Under the pieces are notes generated by a model. That model was not told where the DNA came from, searched no databases, and saw nothing but the letters and a program-made list of their open reading frames with translations. From a virus, in IMG/VR virus record IMGVR_UViG_3300045049_000079, positions 25,831-89,830 of that record: a stretch of DNA of 64,000 nucleotides; one strand, written 5' to 3'. The position numbers and the translations under genes were made by a program. This document shows, one piece after another, positions 21,394-28,315 of the stretch (position 1 is its first letter; each line of letters opens with the position of its first letter).

Positions 21394-21578
21394 CAAATAC
21401 TTTCAATGTAAGTTTTTTCAACTTTAACGGTAAGTTTGCTTGTGTTCCATTCCATATGATAGTTGACGTTGTACCCCCTATCTAGAAGTTTAGCACAAAT
21501 TTTGTCTGTTTTCTTCAGTACACTGCGAAGTTCTTCAGCCAATTTTGCATCTGACTTCGTGTCACCTAACTTGAACAT
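21393..21578 (-). CDS. hypothetical small protein, 61 aa
   Basis: Two adjacent ATG codons follow GGAGGG; the second (21578) has the better spacing. Helical start (LAEELRSVLKKTDKICAKLL), then a beta end (NYHMEWNTSKLTVKVEKTY). First gene of the 21578-19431 operon. Confidence 0.65.
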   Translation of the reverse strand: MFKLGDTKSDAKLAEELRSVLKKTDKICAKLLDRGYNVNYHMEWNTSKLTVKVEKTYIESI

Positions 21579-21609
21579 CATTCCCTCCTAAATTTGTTTT
21601 GACAGCTTC

Positions 21610-21638
21610 ATCATAGCTCAACATCCATAACAATGCAA
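21610..21638 (-). promoter_or_regulatory. leftward sigma-70 promoter
   Basis: Reading leftward: TTGCAT, 17 bases, TATGAT, just after the terminator of the upstream unit. Confidence 0.7.
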
Positions 21639-21653
21639 GCCCTTTGTACAAAT

Positions 21654-21679
21654 AAAAATGCCCCGCACAGAGGCGAGGC
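21654..21679 (-). terminator. leftward rho-independent terminator
   Basis: GCCTCGC-CTCTGT-GCGGGGC stem followed by ATTTTTATTT. Ends the PhoH/ClpP unit. Confidence 0.85.
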
Positions 21680-21686
21680 GAAAATA

Positions 21687-22358
21687 CTACACTGTGATTG
21701 TGCCACAAACATCTACATCGCCATCAATGACGGCTTGCAGCTTCTTGTTACGAGGCTTGCGAGGTTTCTTAGCAGGCTTCATCTGCTCTGCAATAGCTTC
21801 ACGGATAGCATCATCACGCTTGTTAAAACGCTCCATAGCCTCTTCTGCCGTCAGATAAAACTCCTTGCCATCCAGCACACGAGCAATTTCATTCGGCGTC
21901 AGGAAGCCTGCATACACTTCGTTGACAAGGCGATGGATAGCTTTTGTACTGTGCGACACGTTAGCATCCATGTTGCCAGAGTGTCCATAGAAACCATAAC
22001 TAGCGGTATGAATCATGATTGTAGTGTAGGGATTGATGTAGATTTCATGCGCAAGCATCATAAGAATTGTACCAGCGCTGGCTGTATCGCTCTCTACATG
22101 CATCGCAATATGTGCATCAGTGTTGCGCATAGCTTCGATGAGAGGGATGATTGCGTGCAGCGCACCACCGTTTGTGGACAGCTTGATGTGCGCAATGTCA
22201 CCCTCGTTAGCATTGTTGAGATAGTCAACAAGCTGTGCAAATTGACGGACATCGGTGAAGTCATCATCGATAGTGCATTGGTAGATTTGGTTGAGGGGTA
22301 CAGCTTTCACTTCAAATGGCTCAACTTCTCGTTTGAAGAGTTTCATCAGGTCTGACAT
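21687..22358 (-). CDS. ClpP-like serine protease, 223 aa
   Basis: AAGGAGG lies 6 bases before the ATG. The core has STNGGALHAIIPLIEAMR, the nucleophile region SDTASAGTILMML (Ser94) and IMIHTASYG (His117), the order and spacing of Clp protease subunits. An Asp in LDGKEFYLTAEEAMERF is in the place of the third residue. The C-terminal 40 residues are basic. No ATPase partner gene is seen here, so it may use host unfoldases or cut a phage protein by itself. It is distinct from the S49-type prohead protease in the head block and so is not needed as one. Confidence 0.8.
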   Translation of the reverse strand: MSDLMKLFKREVEPFEVKAVPLNQIYQCTIDDDFTDVRQFAQLVDYLNNANEGDIAHIKLSTNGGALHAIIPLIEAMRNTDAHIAMHVESDTASAGTILMMLAHEIYINPYTTIMIHTASYGFYGHSGNMDANVSHSTKAIHRLVNEVYAGFLTPNEIARVLDGKEFYLTAEEAMERFNKRDDAIREAIAEQMKPAKKPRKPRNKKLQAVIDGDVDVCGTITV

Positions 22359-22367
22359 GGTTCCTCC

Positions 22368-23147
22368 TTAATTGTAATAGTACATTTTTACGAATGCGCG
22401 GCACAGGCCAGAACGAACAACATCTTCTGGAGAGAACTCCACAACGCCCACATTTTGTGCGATGCAGCGCATGTCTTCATCGTCAAGATAGTCTGGTTGG
22501 TGCTCTGCCATCTTATCGATGAGGGCTACAGTGTCCATCAGCCCGCTCTTACCCTTCAGGTCATTCTGTTTGTGGTCGCCTGTAAGAACAAGCTGACAAC
22601 CCTCTCCAATACGAGTAAGAATAGCTTCAAGTTCTTCCTTCGTAAGATTCTGACTCTCTTCAACAATCACAAGAGCGTTTTCAATGCTCATGCCACGGAT
22701 GTGCTCAACGCTCAACATCTCCACTTTCTTGCTCGTCAGGCAGTAGCCAAGAAAACCTTTCCCCATAAACTTGCCAAGATGCTCAAGAGTTTGTTTGAAG
22801 AATGGGAGCAGCTTTTCTTCCAGTGTACCGGGGAGTGCACCGTTGCTCTTGCCTGTAGAAACGTTAGCACGTACTAGAAAAATCTTATCAATCTTCTTTG
22901 TGCGGAGGAGTTCAGAGCCGTGGTAGGCAGCGAGGAACGATTTACCTGTGCCAGCAGAGCCAATAGCGAACACCACTTGACGACCTTCTTGCAAGAATTG
23001 TAGAAGTGTTTTCTGCCGAGGATTAGCAGGTTTGATGGTAAGCTGCTTCTGTTGCACAGGAACGACAGTTTCTCCTGCTACAACTTCCACAACAGGTTTT
23101 TCGCCCGTTTTCTGCTTTCGCGTAAGCCTTTTAGCATTGTTGGACAT
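22368..23147 (-). CDS. PhoH-like ATPase, 259 aa
   Basis: Walker A GSAGTGKS at residues 63-70, Walker B VIVEESQN at 160-167, and the PhoH-type LTGDHKQND sensor segment downstream. N-terminal 40 residues are basic and disordered. PhoH-like proteins are common in large phages; bacterial relatives act in RNA metabolism as NTP-dependent RNA helicases, but the phage role is unsettled. Starts at ATG 23147 (a TTG lies one codon before). Upstream promoter and leader hairpin suggest separate control. Confidence 0.85.
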   Translation of the reverse strand: MSNNAKRLTRKQKTGEKPVVEVVAGETVVPVQQKQLTIKPANPRQKTLLQFLQEGRQVVFAIGSAGTGKSFLAAYHGSELLRTKKIDKIFLVRANVSTGKSNGALPGTLEEKLLPFFKQTLEHLGKFMGKGFLGYCLTSKKVEMLSVEHIRGMSIENALVIVEESQNLTKEELEAILTRIGEGCQLVLTGDHKQNDLKGKSGLMDTVALIDKMAEHQPDYLDDEDMRCIAQNVGVVEFSPEDVVRSGLCRAFVKMYYYN

Positions 23148-23208
23148 CAATTATCCTCTTGTAAAAATGTTAATGGGAATGCCCAACAGTGAAGCTAGAC
23201 ATTCCCAT

Positions 23209-23237
23209 AATTTACACTATACAACCCTATCTGTCAA
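23209..23237 (-). promoter_or_regulatory. leftward sigma-70 promoter with 5-prime hairpin
   Basis: Reading leftward: TTGACA, 17 bases, TAAATT. The transcript would begin at about 23202, within TGGGAATG/CATTCCCA (8 bp, 23174-23207), so a stem-loop may cap the PhoH mRNA. Confidence 0.6.
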
Positions 23238-23452
23238 ATAGGCCAAGTAAGATCGGCAGAGTTCTTTACACGCTTCCCCCAGTCGTCTGCAACAATTAGG
23301 TCGATTGAACTATTGTTTTGGTGGAAGCACATAAATTTATTGATATGAAAAATTTCATATTCTCCGTTGTCTTGAATTTCCATGACAACAGCACCCTGCA
23401 CAAGCTTCTTAATATTCACATCCTTGTTAGCAAACTTGACGAGTGTCTTCAT
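23234..23452 (-). CDS. hypothetical protein, 72 aa
   Basis: Overlaps the upstream gene by 4 bases. Beta-rich (VNIKKLVQGAVVMEIQDNGE, then YEIFHINKFMCFHQNNSS). End of the operon from 25229. No known family. Confidence 0.65.
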   Translation of the reverse strand: MKTLVKFANKDVNIKKLVQGAVVMEIQDNGEYEIFHINKFMCFHQNNSSIDLIVADDWGKRVKNSADLTWPI

Positions 23453-23793
23453 TCTTTAGCCTCCGCACCCTTCTTTTTCTCAAGATTATCCATCCGCACC
23501 TTGCGAGCATTGTTCATAATCTCGACACGTTTCTCTTTAGTCATCACACCTTTGCCATCTACAGCAGCTTGAATCTTTTCTGCCGCTTCGCGGATCGTCT
23601 CAGCGTTCTTGATAAAGTTAACTTCAAAAAGCCCGTTGTAGTGTTGGAAAGGGTATGCACCTTCCTGTACGACTTTCCAACCGTTCAAGGTGTGTTTAGC
23701 GATCTCAAATACTACCTCCATAAAGGTAGTACATACAATTTGCTTATACTCGGTAGTACCTTCTTGCGTGTTGATTTCCGTCATGTCAGTCAT
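23449..23793 (-). CDS. hypothetical protein, 114 aa
   Basis: Overlaps its upstream neighbour by 8 bases. Order: beta/helix head (TEYKQIVCTTFMEVVFEIAK then GWKVVQEGAYPFQHYN), then a Lys/Glu-rich helical tail (KEKRVEIMNNARKVRMDNLE). The head pattern (GWxVxxxxxPxxxxxxFEV) recurs in small phage proteins of unknown role. Confidence 0.65.
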   Translation of the reverse strand: MTDMTEINTQEGTTEYKQIVCTTFMEVVFEIAKHTLNGWKVVQEGAYPFQHYNGLFEVNFIKNAETIREAAEKIQAAVDGKGVMTKEKRVEIMNNARKVRMDNLEKKKGAEAKE

Positions 23794-23956
23794 ACTCTTT
23801 CTCCTTTTTCATCTTACGTTGTTTACGTTTAGTTTCAGCTTTACGAGATACGTGCTCATCTTCTAGATAGATGTCTCCGAAGCGGGAGTCTTCAAAGTCG
23901 ATAAGATTTTGTTCGTGTTGCTCGTATTCTTCGATCATTTGTTCAATATCAGTCAT
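23786..23956 (-). CDS. hypothetical acidic/basic protein, 56 aa
   Basis: Short ORF that overlaps genes on both sides. Starts TDIEQMIEEYEQHEQNLIDF, then SRFGDIYLEDEHVSRKAETK and a Lys-rich end. The charge switch looks like a helical adaptor. Same operon as the PcfJ-like gene. Confidence 0.55.
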   Translation of the reverse strand: MTDIEQMIEEYEQHEQNLIDFEDSRFGDIYLEDEHVSRKAETKRKQRKMKKEKEYD

Positions 23957-24102
23957 TTGTTAACGAGAGCGAGGACGGTAAGATTTTGCTTAAGATGATC
24001 TTTGACAAACTGGATAGCTCCTAAATAGTTGTCGTCGAAGTAACTTACGTCTACAGCAGCAAGCTTCTTACCATCACGGTAATAGCAGCGGATGGGCTTC
24101 AT
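23953..24102 (-). CDS. hypothetical small protein, 49 aa
   Basis: Short ORF coupled at both ends (ATGA overlaps). KPIRCYYRDGKKLAAVDVSY, then FDDNYLGAIQFVKDHLKQNL: beta hairpin plus helix. GGAG upstream of the ATG. Same operon. Confidence 0.55.
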   Translation of the reverse strand: MKPIRCYYRDGKKLAAVDVSYFDDNYLGAIQFVKDHLKQNLTVLALVNK

Positions 24103-25229
24103 GGTTTCTCCTTCTGGTCGTTGTTTAAAAGTTTAATAAGTTCGTCAGGTATGGATTTTTCAATCTCATCTTTTACATACGCATTATATTTTCCATAGTG
24201 TTGATTAAAACTGAATCTAAGTTTGTTATCCCTCTTCTCGACATAAAGACCAACAGTGCTAGACCTTTCACTATTCTTAGTAATTGAATACACTAGATAA
24301 CTACCTTGCGCAGAGTAATTTGCATAAGAACCTACACAATGACTCATACACGATCCCTCTTCAGCTATAGCAAATGCATTATCTAACATTGTTGCTGTGT
24401 ACTCGCCAAGTTGCAAAGTTTTAGGGTTTACATTTGATACCCAAGGAAACACAGTTTTTGGATACCGCAACGCATTGATATCCTTTGACATCTGATCGTG
24501 TTCTTCTTTCATGCGTCGCGGACTCCATAGAGGATCAAACGCGCGTCGTAGTTGAGACGCCATAGTTTTAGTGTCTCTTACAAGACGTGATACCTCGTAA
24601 ATCCTATTCTTATTACTCCACTCACCTTTGTAGTAAGCAGTAAGATGTTGCATTGTAGGCACATCAAATTGATGAGTATTTTTCAACAGAGTTGTCGGAA
24701 ACTTGCAATAGTCGGCAAATTGATCTGGCCTAAAATTTTTAGCAAGCACGCGATTTTTATTTGCACTGTTGTTGGCAATTACTTTCCACGCACCTTTCAT
24801 GTCCTTTTTTAATTCTTTCGGACTCTTGCACGAGTATGCCACGACAGGCAGAAGATGGAACAGGCCGTCATCGTACACCTCTTGCATAGCTTCCTTGCAA
24901 GCCCGAATTTTGTGTAAAGCATCTAAGTCGATTCTTCCCGGTCTGAAGCTTGTCTTCACAAGAAGATGACGGTATGGCACCACAAATTTTTTATATTCCA
25001 ACGCCTTGAAGTGTTTGTACATCTTTGTTGGTGCTCGTCCGAACATCTGAGATGCAGCTTTATTGAACTCTTTCTTTTTGTATGGAAGTGTCACACCATT
25101 AGCTTCCGCTACAGCTTCAACCCACTTCTTCCAGTCAGGTGATATACTCGTCCTATAAATTTTCGGGCGATCTGTTGACCATTTTCCAATTTTGATTAGC
25201 TCTGTTGCCTCTTCCCACTCGATTTGCAC
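24099..25229 (-). CDS. PcfJ-like protein, 376 aa
   Basis: The C-terminal part reads EEGSCMSHCVGSYANYSAQG, YLVYSITKNSERSSTVGLYV and NQHYGKYNAYVKDEI, the signature of the PcfJ domain (EG...mxHCVGxY...R.T). PcfJ-like proteins occur in phages and conjugative plasmids; no biochemical role is settled. The N-terminal 280 residues are helical. Start: the promoter -10 box lies at 25262-25267, on top of the longer ORF's TTG start. A GTG at 25229 has AAGGAG exactly 6 bases upstream and is chosen. First gene of a five-gene leftward operon. Confidence 0.7.
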   Translation of the reverse strand: MQIEWEEATELIKIGKWSTDRPKIYRTSISPDWKKWVEAVAEANGVTLPYKKKEFNKAASQMFGRAPTKMYKHFKALEYKKFVVPYRHLLVKTSFRPGRIDLDALHKIRACKEAMQEVYDDGLFHLLPVVAYSCKSPKELKKDMKGAWKVIANNSANKNRVLAKNFRPDQFADYCKFPTTLLKNTHQFDVPTMQHLTAYYKGEWSNKNRIYEVSRLVRDTKTMASQLRRAFDPLWSPRRMKEEHDQMSKDINALRYPKTVFPWVSNVNPKTLQLGEYTATMLDNAFAIAEEGSCMSHCVGSYANYSAQGSYLVYSITKNSERSSTVGLYVEKRDNKLRFSFNQHYGKYNAYVKDEIEKSIPDELIKLLNNDQKEKP

Positions 25230-25261
25230 AACTTTCTCCTTGAAATTTGTTGAGTGATCCA

Positions 25262-25290
25262 ATCTTACTCCCTCAAACTCTGACTGTCAA
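25262..25290 (-). promoter_or_regulatory. leftward sigma-70 promoter
   Basis: Reading leftward: TTGACA, 17 bases, TAAGAT. Back-to-back with the rightward promoter at 25305. It rules out the TTG at 25262 as a start codon. Confidence 0.8.
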
Positions 25291-25304
25291 CAACATTCTT
25301 AAAA

Positions 25305-25333
25305 TTGACAAGATGTTGTTCCGGGTGTACACT
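25305..25333 (+). promoter_or_regulatory. rightward sigma-70 promoter
   Basis: TTGACA, a 17-base spacer, then TACACT. AATTGACAAGAT is shared with the promoters at 29771 and 46140. Confidence 0.75.
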
Positions 25334-25365
25334 TTCAACAGTTAAGAATTAATAAGGAGCATAGC

Positions 25366-25734
25366 ATGAGCGAAGTGGTGCCAGCAAGCCCCAAGCCGCT
25401 ATTTAGTAAGACACATGAACTGAACAAGCTGGTAAGACAGCTTAAGAAGATTAGCGCTAAAGCTGTAGAAGTGTTAGAGCAAGGGCTTTCCAGCGAAGAT
25501 GAACGTGTACGAATGATCGCCGCAGAGAAACTATTGAAGTTCTACATGGATGCTGCTGAGGCTCAGCGGGCTGATGAAATCAAGGCCATGCTGCTCGATA
25601 TCAAGGCTAACGGTCTTATTGGTGGCGGTAGCACGACAGAGGATGACAATACGCCAGCGTTGGATTTTGACAACATCAACCCTGAGTTTCAAGATGTAGC
25701 TGTGGTTGATATGGGCAATGTGAACAAGATTTGA
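25366..25734 (+). CDS. candidate terminase small subunit, 122 aa
   Basis: AAGGAG lies 7 bases before the ATG. Helical N-terminal half: NKLVRQLKKISAKAVEVLEQ, then LSSEDERVRMIAAEKLLKFY, a HEAT-like or helical-bundle pattern of the kind found in small terminases. The C-terminal third is acidic and likely binds a partner. First rightward late gene, upstream of the tRNAs and the large terminase, where a small subunit is expected. No DNA-binding motif can be proved by eye; a regulatory protein is the alternative. Confidence 0.45.
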   Translation: MSEVVPASPKPLFSKTHELNKLVRQLKKISAKAVEVLEQGLSSEDERVRMIAAEKLLKFYMDAAEAQRADEIKAMLLDIKANGLIGGGSTTEDDNTPALDFDNINPEFQDVAVVDMGNVNKI

Positions 25735-25742
25735 TAAAGTAG

Positions 25743-25771
25743 TTGACAAGATAGGATTGTTATGGCATAAT
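25743..25771 (+). promoter_or_regulatory. sigma-70 promoter of the structured RNA
   Basis: TTGACA, a 17-base spacer, then CATAAT. The expected start site (about 25778) coincides with the first base of the tRNA-like stem. Confidence 0.75.
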
Positions 25772-25777
25772 CTGTTT

Positions 25778-26024
25778 TGTTGGGAATGCGCAGGCTGATG
25801 CGCAACTGGCGAGGGTGACACCTGTGAGGGGGGTACTCGTTCGAACTACAAGCATAGGTGTAAAGCCAGAGTTCAGCACTGGCCCCAACACTTGCACGCA
25901 CTGACAAACGACTTCATCAGGTGCAGCACACCCTCTCCCGGAAGCTTCGGCATGCCGGTGATGGATTTAGAGTATGCCTTCAACTCTTACAGAATTGACA
26001 ATGGCTTCGTAAGAGGCCGTTTTT
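25778..26024 (+). ncRNA. structured, tRNA-like non-coding transcript (about 247 nt)
   Basis: Positions 25778-25890 fold like a tRNA with an oversized middle. A 7-bp acceptor-type stem TGTTGGG/CCCAACA is followed by 2 bases and a D-arm-type hairpin TGCGC-AGGCTGAT-GCGCA. A 59-base central domain (with ACACCT/AGGTGT) replaces the anticodon arm. A T-arm-type hairpin GCCAG-9 nt-CTGGC then sits directly against the 3-prime acceptor strand. Further hairpins follow (TGCAC...CTGA/TCAG-GTGCA at 25893-25925), then a terminator. It lacks an encoded CCA and any substantial ORF. The fold is by eye; the class is unknown. Confidence 0.45.
26003..26024 (+). terminator. rho-independent terminator
   Basis: GGCTTC-GTAA-GAGGCC (GNRA loop, one G-T pair) followed by GTTTTTAA. 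It closes the transcript started at 25743 before the tRNA cluster. Confidence 0.8.
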
Positions 26025-26100
26025 AATACGACTCCTTCTCAGGTAATGTCCCCTCCTTACAGAGCTTGAGCGAGTTGAGTCGTACTGAAAACAAAGTTTC

Positions 26101-26174
26101 GCCCCGTTAGTTAAGTGGTATAACGGTTGACTTGTAATCATCTGTCGTCTGTTCGATTCAGTCACGGGGCACCA
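26101..26174 (+). tRNA. tRNA-Thr (anticodon TGT)
   Basis: A 7-bp acceptor GCCCCGT/ACGGGGC, D-stem GTTA/TAAC, anticodon loop CTTGTAA with TGT, T-loop GTTCGATTC, encoded ACCA end. One T-T mismatch in the anticodon stem. Reads ACA. Confidence 0.9.
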
Positions 26175-26255
26175 GAGCCTGACCTCTGATGCATGCAGTT
26201 TTACTGTATTGCTCAAGTCAAATCCCATGGCACACGGGGAGATAGTGTGCTTTAT

Positions 26256-26334
26256 CTGAGTGTATTGTCAGTCAGGTCAGACGGCCCGCCTTGGAAGTGG
26301 GAGGTCGCTAGTTCGAATCTAGCCACTCAGACCA
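26256..26334 (+). tRNA. tRNA-Pro (anticodon TGG)
   Basis: Acceptor CTGAGTG/CACTCAG, anticodon stem CCCGC/GTGGG, loop CTTGGAA with TGG, T-arm GCTAG-TTCGAAT-CTAGC, encoded ACCA. A GCACAC/GTGTGC hairpin (26230-26250) lies just upstream. Reads CCA. Confidence 0.9.
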
Positions 26335-26340
26335 AACAAC

Positions 26341-26423
26341 GGAGAAGTGGTGTAATGGTAGCCACGCTGGTCTTAGAAACCAGTGCCTAGTGCGTGTGAG
26401 TTCGAGTCTCACCTTCTCTACCA
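26341..26423 (+). tRNA. tRNA-Leu (anticodon TAG)
   Basis: Acceptor GGAGAAG/CTTCTCT, anticodon stem CTGGT/ACCAG, loop CTTAGAA with TAG, a long variable arm, T-arm GTGAG-TTCGAGT-CTCAC, encoded ACCA. Reads CTA. Confidence 0.9.
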
Positions 26424-26429
26424 ATCATA

Positions 26430-26504
26430 GCAGGCAGAGTTTTGTTGGTAAAACATCTTCCTTCCAAGTAGAAGTCCTCGGTTCGAAACCGTGTGCCTGC
26501 TCCA
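26430..26504 (+). tRNA. tRNA-Gly (anticodon TCC)
   Basis: Acceptor GCAGGCA/TGCCTGC, loop CTTCCAA with TCC, T-loop GTTCGAAAC, discriminator T (usual for Gly), encoded CCA. One T-T mismatch in the anticodon stem. Reads GGA. Confidence 0.9.
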
Positions 26505-26609
26505 GAATCCTACTACCTTGGGATTGTTAGCCTTACGGCTGACGAGGCTTTCAAGAGAAGCTAATGAGCACGGCGGAATTCCGTGCCACATGAATACAAA
26601 GGAGAATAC

Positions 26610-26801
26610 ATGTCAGAAGAAAATAAGAAATCGTATCACTGGGACAGTGGCAAGGGAAGTCGCCCGCGTTCGTACAGTGTGACACAAGAAGAGTTTGGCA
26701 AGAATTGGGATGCTATCTTCGGTAAGAAGGATAAGGTTCCTGAAGAAGAATCTGGTTGCAGTACTGTAGCATCGGAGTCACCAGAAGCCGCCGAGGGCTG
26801 A
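26610..26801 (+). CDS. small conserved-type phage protein, 63 aa
   Basis: AAGGAG lies 7 bases before the ATG at 26610. Reads HWDSGKGSRPRSYSVTQEEF, then GKNWDAIFGKKDK. The KGSRPRxYSVxxxxFxxNWDxIFGKKD pattern occurs in small proteins of many unrelated phages. Acidic Ser-rich tail. Function unknown. The 26505-26609 leader contains a GCACGG/CCGTGC hairpin; 26802-27073 holds further hairpins and a terminator. Confidence 0.8.
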   Translation: MSEENKKSYHWDSGKGSRPRSYSVTQEEFGKNWDAIFGKKDKVPEEESGCSTVASESPEAAEG

Positions 26802-26945
26802 TAATTCTCGTAACAAATTTGCTCTAATGGACAAGCTCCGACAGGGCATACCCCGCTTCGGCGGGTTAGTGGAGAGGGTGGCTACAAGGTCACTAAAGCT
26901 CACAGGCATGGTTGAGTGGCGCTGTGACACCGAATAATTTAGGAG

Positions 26946-26976
26946 GCTGCACGGCAGGGATGCTGTGTGGCTTTTT
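26946..26976 (+). terminator. rho-independent terminator
   Basis: GCTGCAC/GTGTGGC stem (G-T pairs allowed) with a 12-base loop, then TTTTTG. Upstream at 26852-26865 is a CCCGC-TTCG-GCGGG hairpin. Ends the tRNA/small-gene unit. Confidence 0.7.
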
Positions 26977-27073
26977 GTTGTTTCAAGTTTTGTGGCGAAC
27001 GGATTAGCTATCCTTCTTGGGCTGTACTCTCGAGATAGTCACACTTATTTAACCTAGTACAGAGGACGATTCA

Positions 27074-28315
27074 ATGGGCATCAGTAAGCCTTCCATTTTT
27101 GTTGGTGACATCTTCGACACTAAGAACTACGGCAAAGTAGAAATTTTAGAGTACGTCAAGTCGACGGATATCACAGTAAAGTTCTTGAACACTGGAAGCA
27201 TCCAGAAGACTAATTCATCGCAAGTTAAGAACGGCATTTTGAAAGATAAGACCGTTCGGTTGTACGGTGTGAAGGTGGGCGAGGTGTTTGACACCAGTCA
27301 CTGTGGGAAATGTGAGGTTGTAGAGTACATCCACGCCAAAAAGATTCTTGTTAAATTCTACGAGAGCGGAAAACTCAAGTGGACAAACTCCTCACAACTT
27401 AGTTCAGGAACGGCGTCCGACATTGATCCTTGTGACAGGGTATCGTTGGGAGACATCTTTGAGAACACTGATGGTTTTAAGGCAGAAGTGACGGCTTTGC
27501 ACTCGGGGTCACGCTTCGACGTGCGGTTCGAGGACGGTACTGTTAAGAATGTCAGCATCACAGCGCTTAAGAGTGGGAAGTTCTTGAAGGGTACATGGAA
27601 CTATAGCCAAGATGAAGCTATCGAGGCCATGAAGGTGGTTCACGGTGATCGCTATGACTATAGTCTTGTTGAGTTTAAGGATGTTAAAAGCAAGGTGAAA
27701 GTCCGTTGCTACACTCATGGTATCTTCCAAATATCCTTTGACAATCACGTCAATTCTGCACATGGTGCTCATCCGTCAGGGTGCAGAAAGTGCGCCATCG
27801 AAGCACGTGCAAAAGCTAAGACACTCGATGCAAGTCTGTTTGTAGAAGAGGCAATTGCACTAAACGGCGACAGGTATACGTATAACATGTTTGACTATAC
27901 CACACGAGACAAGAAGATTCAGATTACCTGCAATGACTGTGGTAGTACGTTTAAGCAATCTCCAGAAAAACATCTTGGAGGAAGAGGGTGTCCTTCCTGC
28001 GCTAAAACAGGTTTCGACCAGACGAAGCCGGGTGTTGTGTACGTACTTTCGTGCGAAAACCTTACCAAGATCGGCATCACTAACAAGAAAGCAGAATCCC
28101 GAGCCAAAGATATCAGCACGTCGTATGGTAAAGATTTTACCGTTATACGCGAGTTTCCTATGAGTGGCACACTATGCGCCGCCTTAGAGCGGGCAATGCT
28201 TACATATTTGAAGAAGAATTATGAAAGGCCATCAACAAAGTTCAACGGGTATTCGGAATGTTTTCTTGGGTTGAGGCCGGATGACCTAGTGGAGATGTTG
28301 GAGTGTCTAACGTAA
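27074..28315 (+). CDS. putative homing endonuclease with three N-terminal repeats, zinc ribbons and T5orf172/GIY-YIG-like domain, 413 aa
   Basis: Three tandem repeats at residues about 9-54, 67-112 and 124-169 (GDIFDTKNYGKVEILEYVKS type, beta-rich, DNA-binding in look). Two DUF723-like ribbon units follow at 183-240 and 254-309; the second uses Cys286, Cys289, Cys306 and Cys309. The nuclease begins GFDQTKPGVVYVLSCENLTK and continues IGITNKKAESRAK, like T5orf172. Its last 13 bases overlap the large-terminase start, so the element is placed exactly against terL. Site-specific cutting is inferred from family. Confidence 0.75.
   Translation: MGISKPSIFVGDIFDTKNYGKVEILEYVKSTDITVKFLNTGSIQKTNSSQVKNGILKDKTVRLYGVKVGEVFDTSHCGKCEVVEYIHAKKILVKFYESGKLKWTNSSQLSSGTASDIDPCDRVSLGDIFENTDGFKAEVTALHSGSRFDVRFEDGTVKNVSITALKSGKFLKGTWNYSQDEAIEAMKVVHGDRYDYSLVEFKDVKSKVKVRCYTHGIFQISFDNHVNSAHGAHPSGCRKCAIEARAKAKTLDASLFVEEAIALNGDRYTYNMFDYTTRDKKIQITCNDCGSTFKQSPEKHLGGRGCPSCAKTGFDQTKPGVVYVLSCENLTKIGITNKKAESRAKDISTSYGKDFTVIREFPMSGTLCAALERAMLTYLKKNYERPSTKFNGYSECFLGLRPDDLVEMLECLT

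Noticed and set aside
25230-25262. Upstream 11 codons of the PcfJ-like ORF
   Set aside because: They overlap the -10 promoter box, so they are not in the mRNA.
26527-26560. CTGACGA inside a branched fold after tRNA-Gly, like a hammerhead ribozyme core
   Set aside because: The required GAAA strand is missing after the second stem and stems I and III cannot be built.
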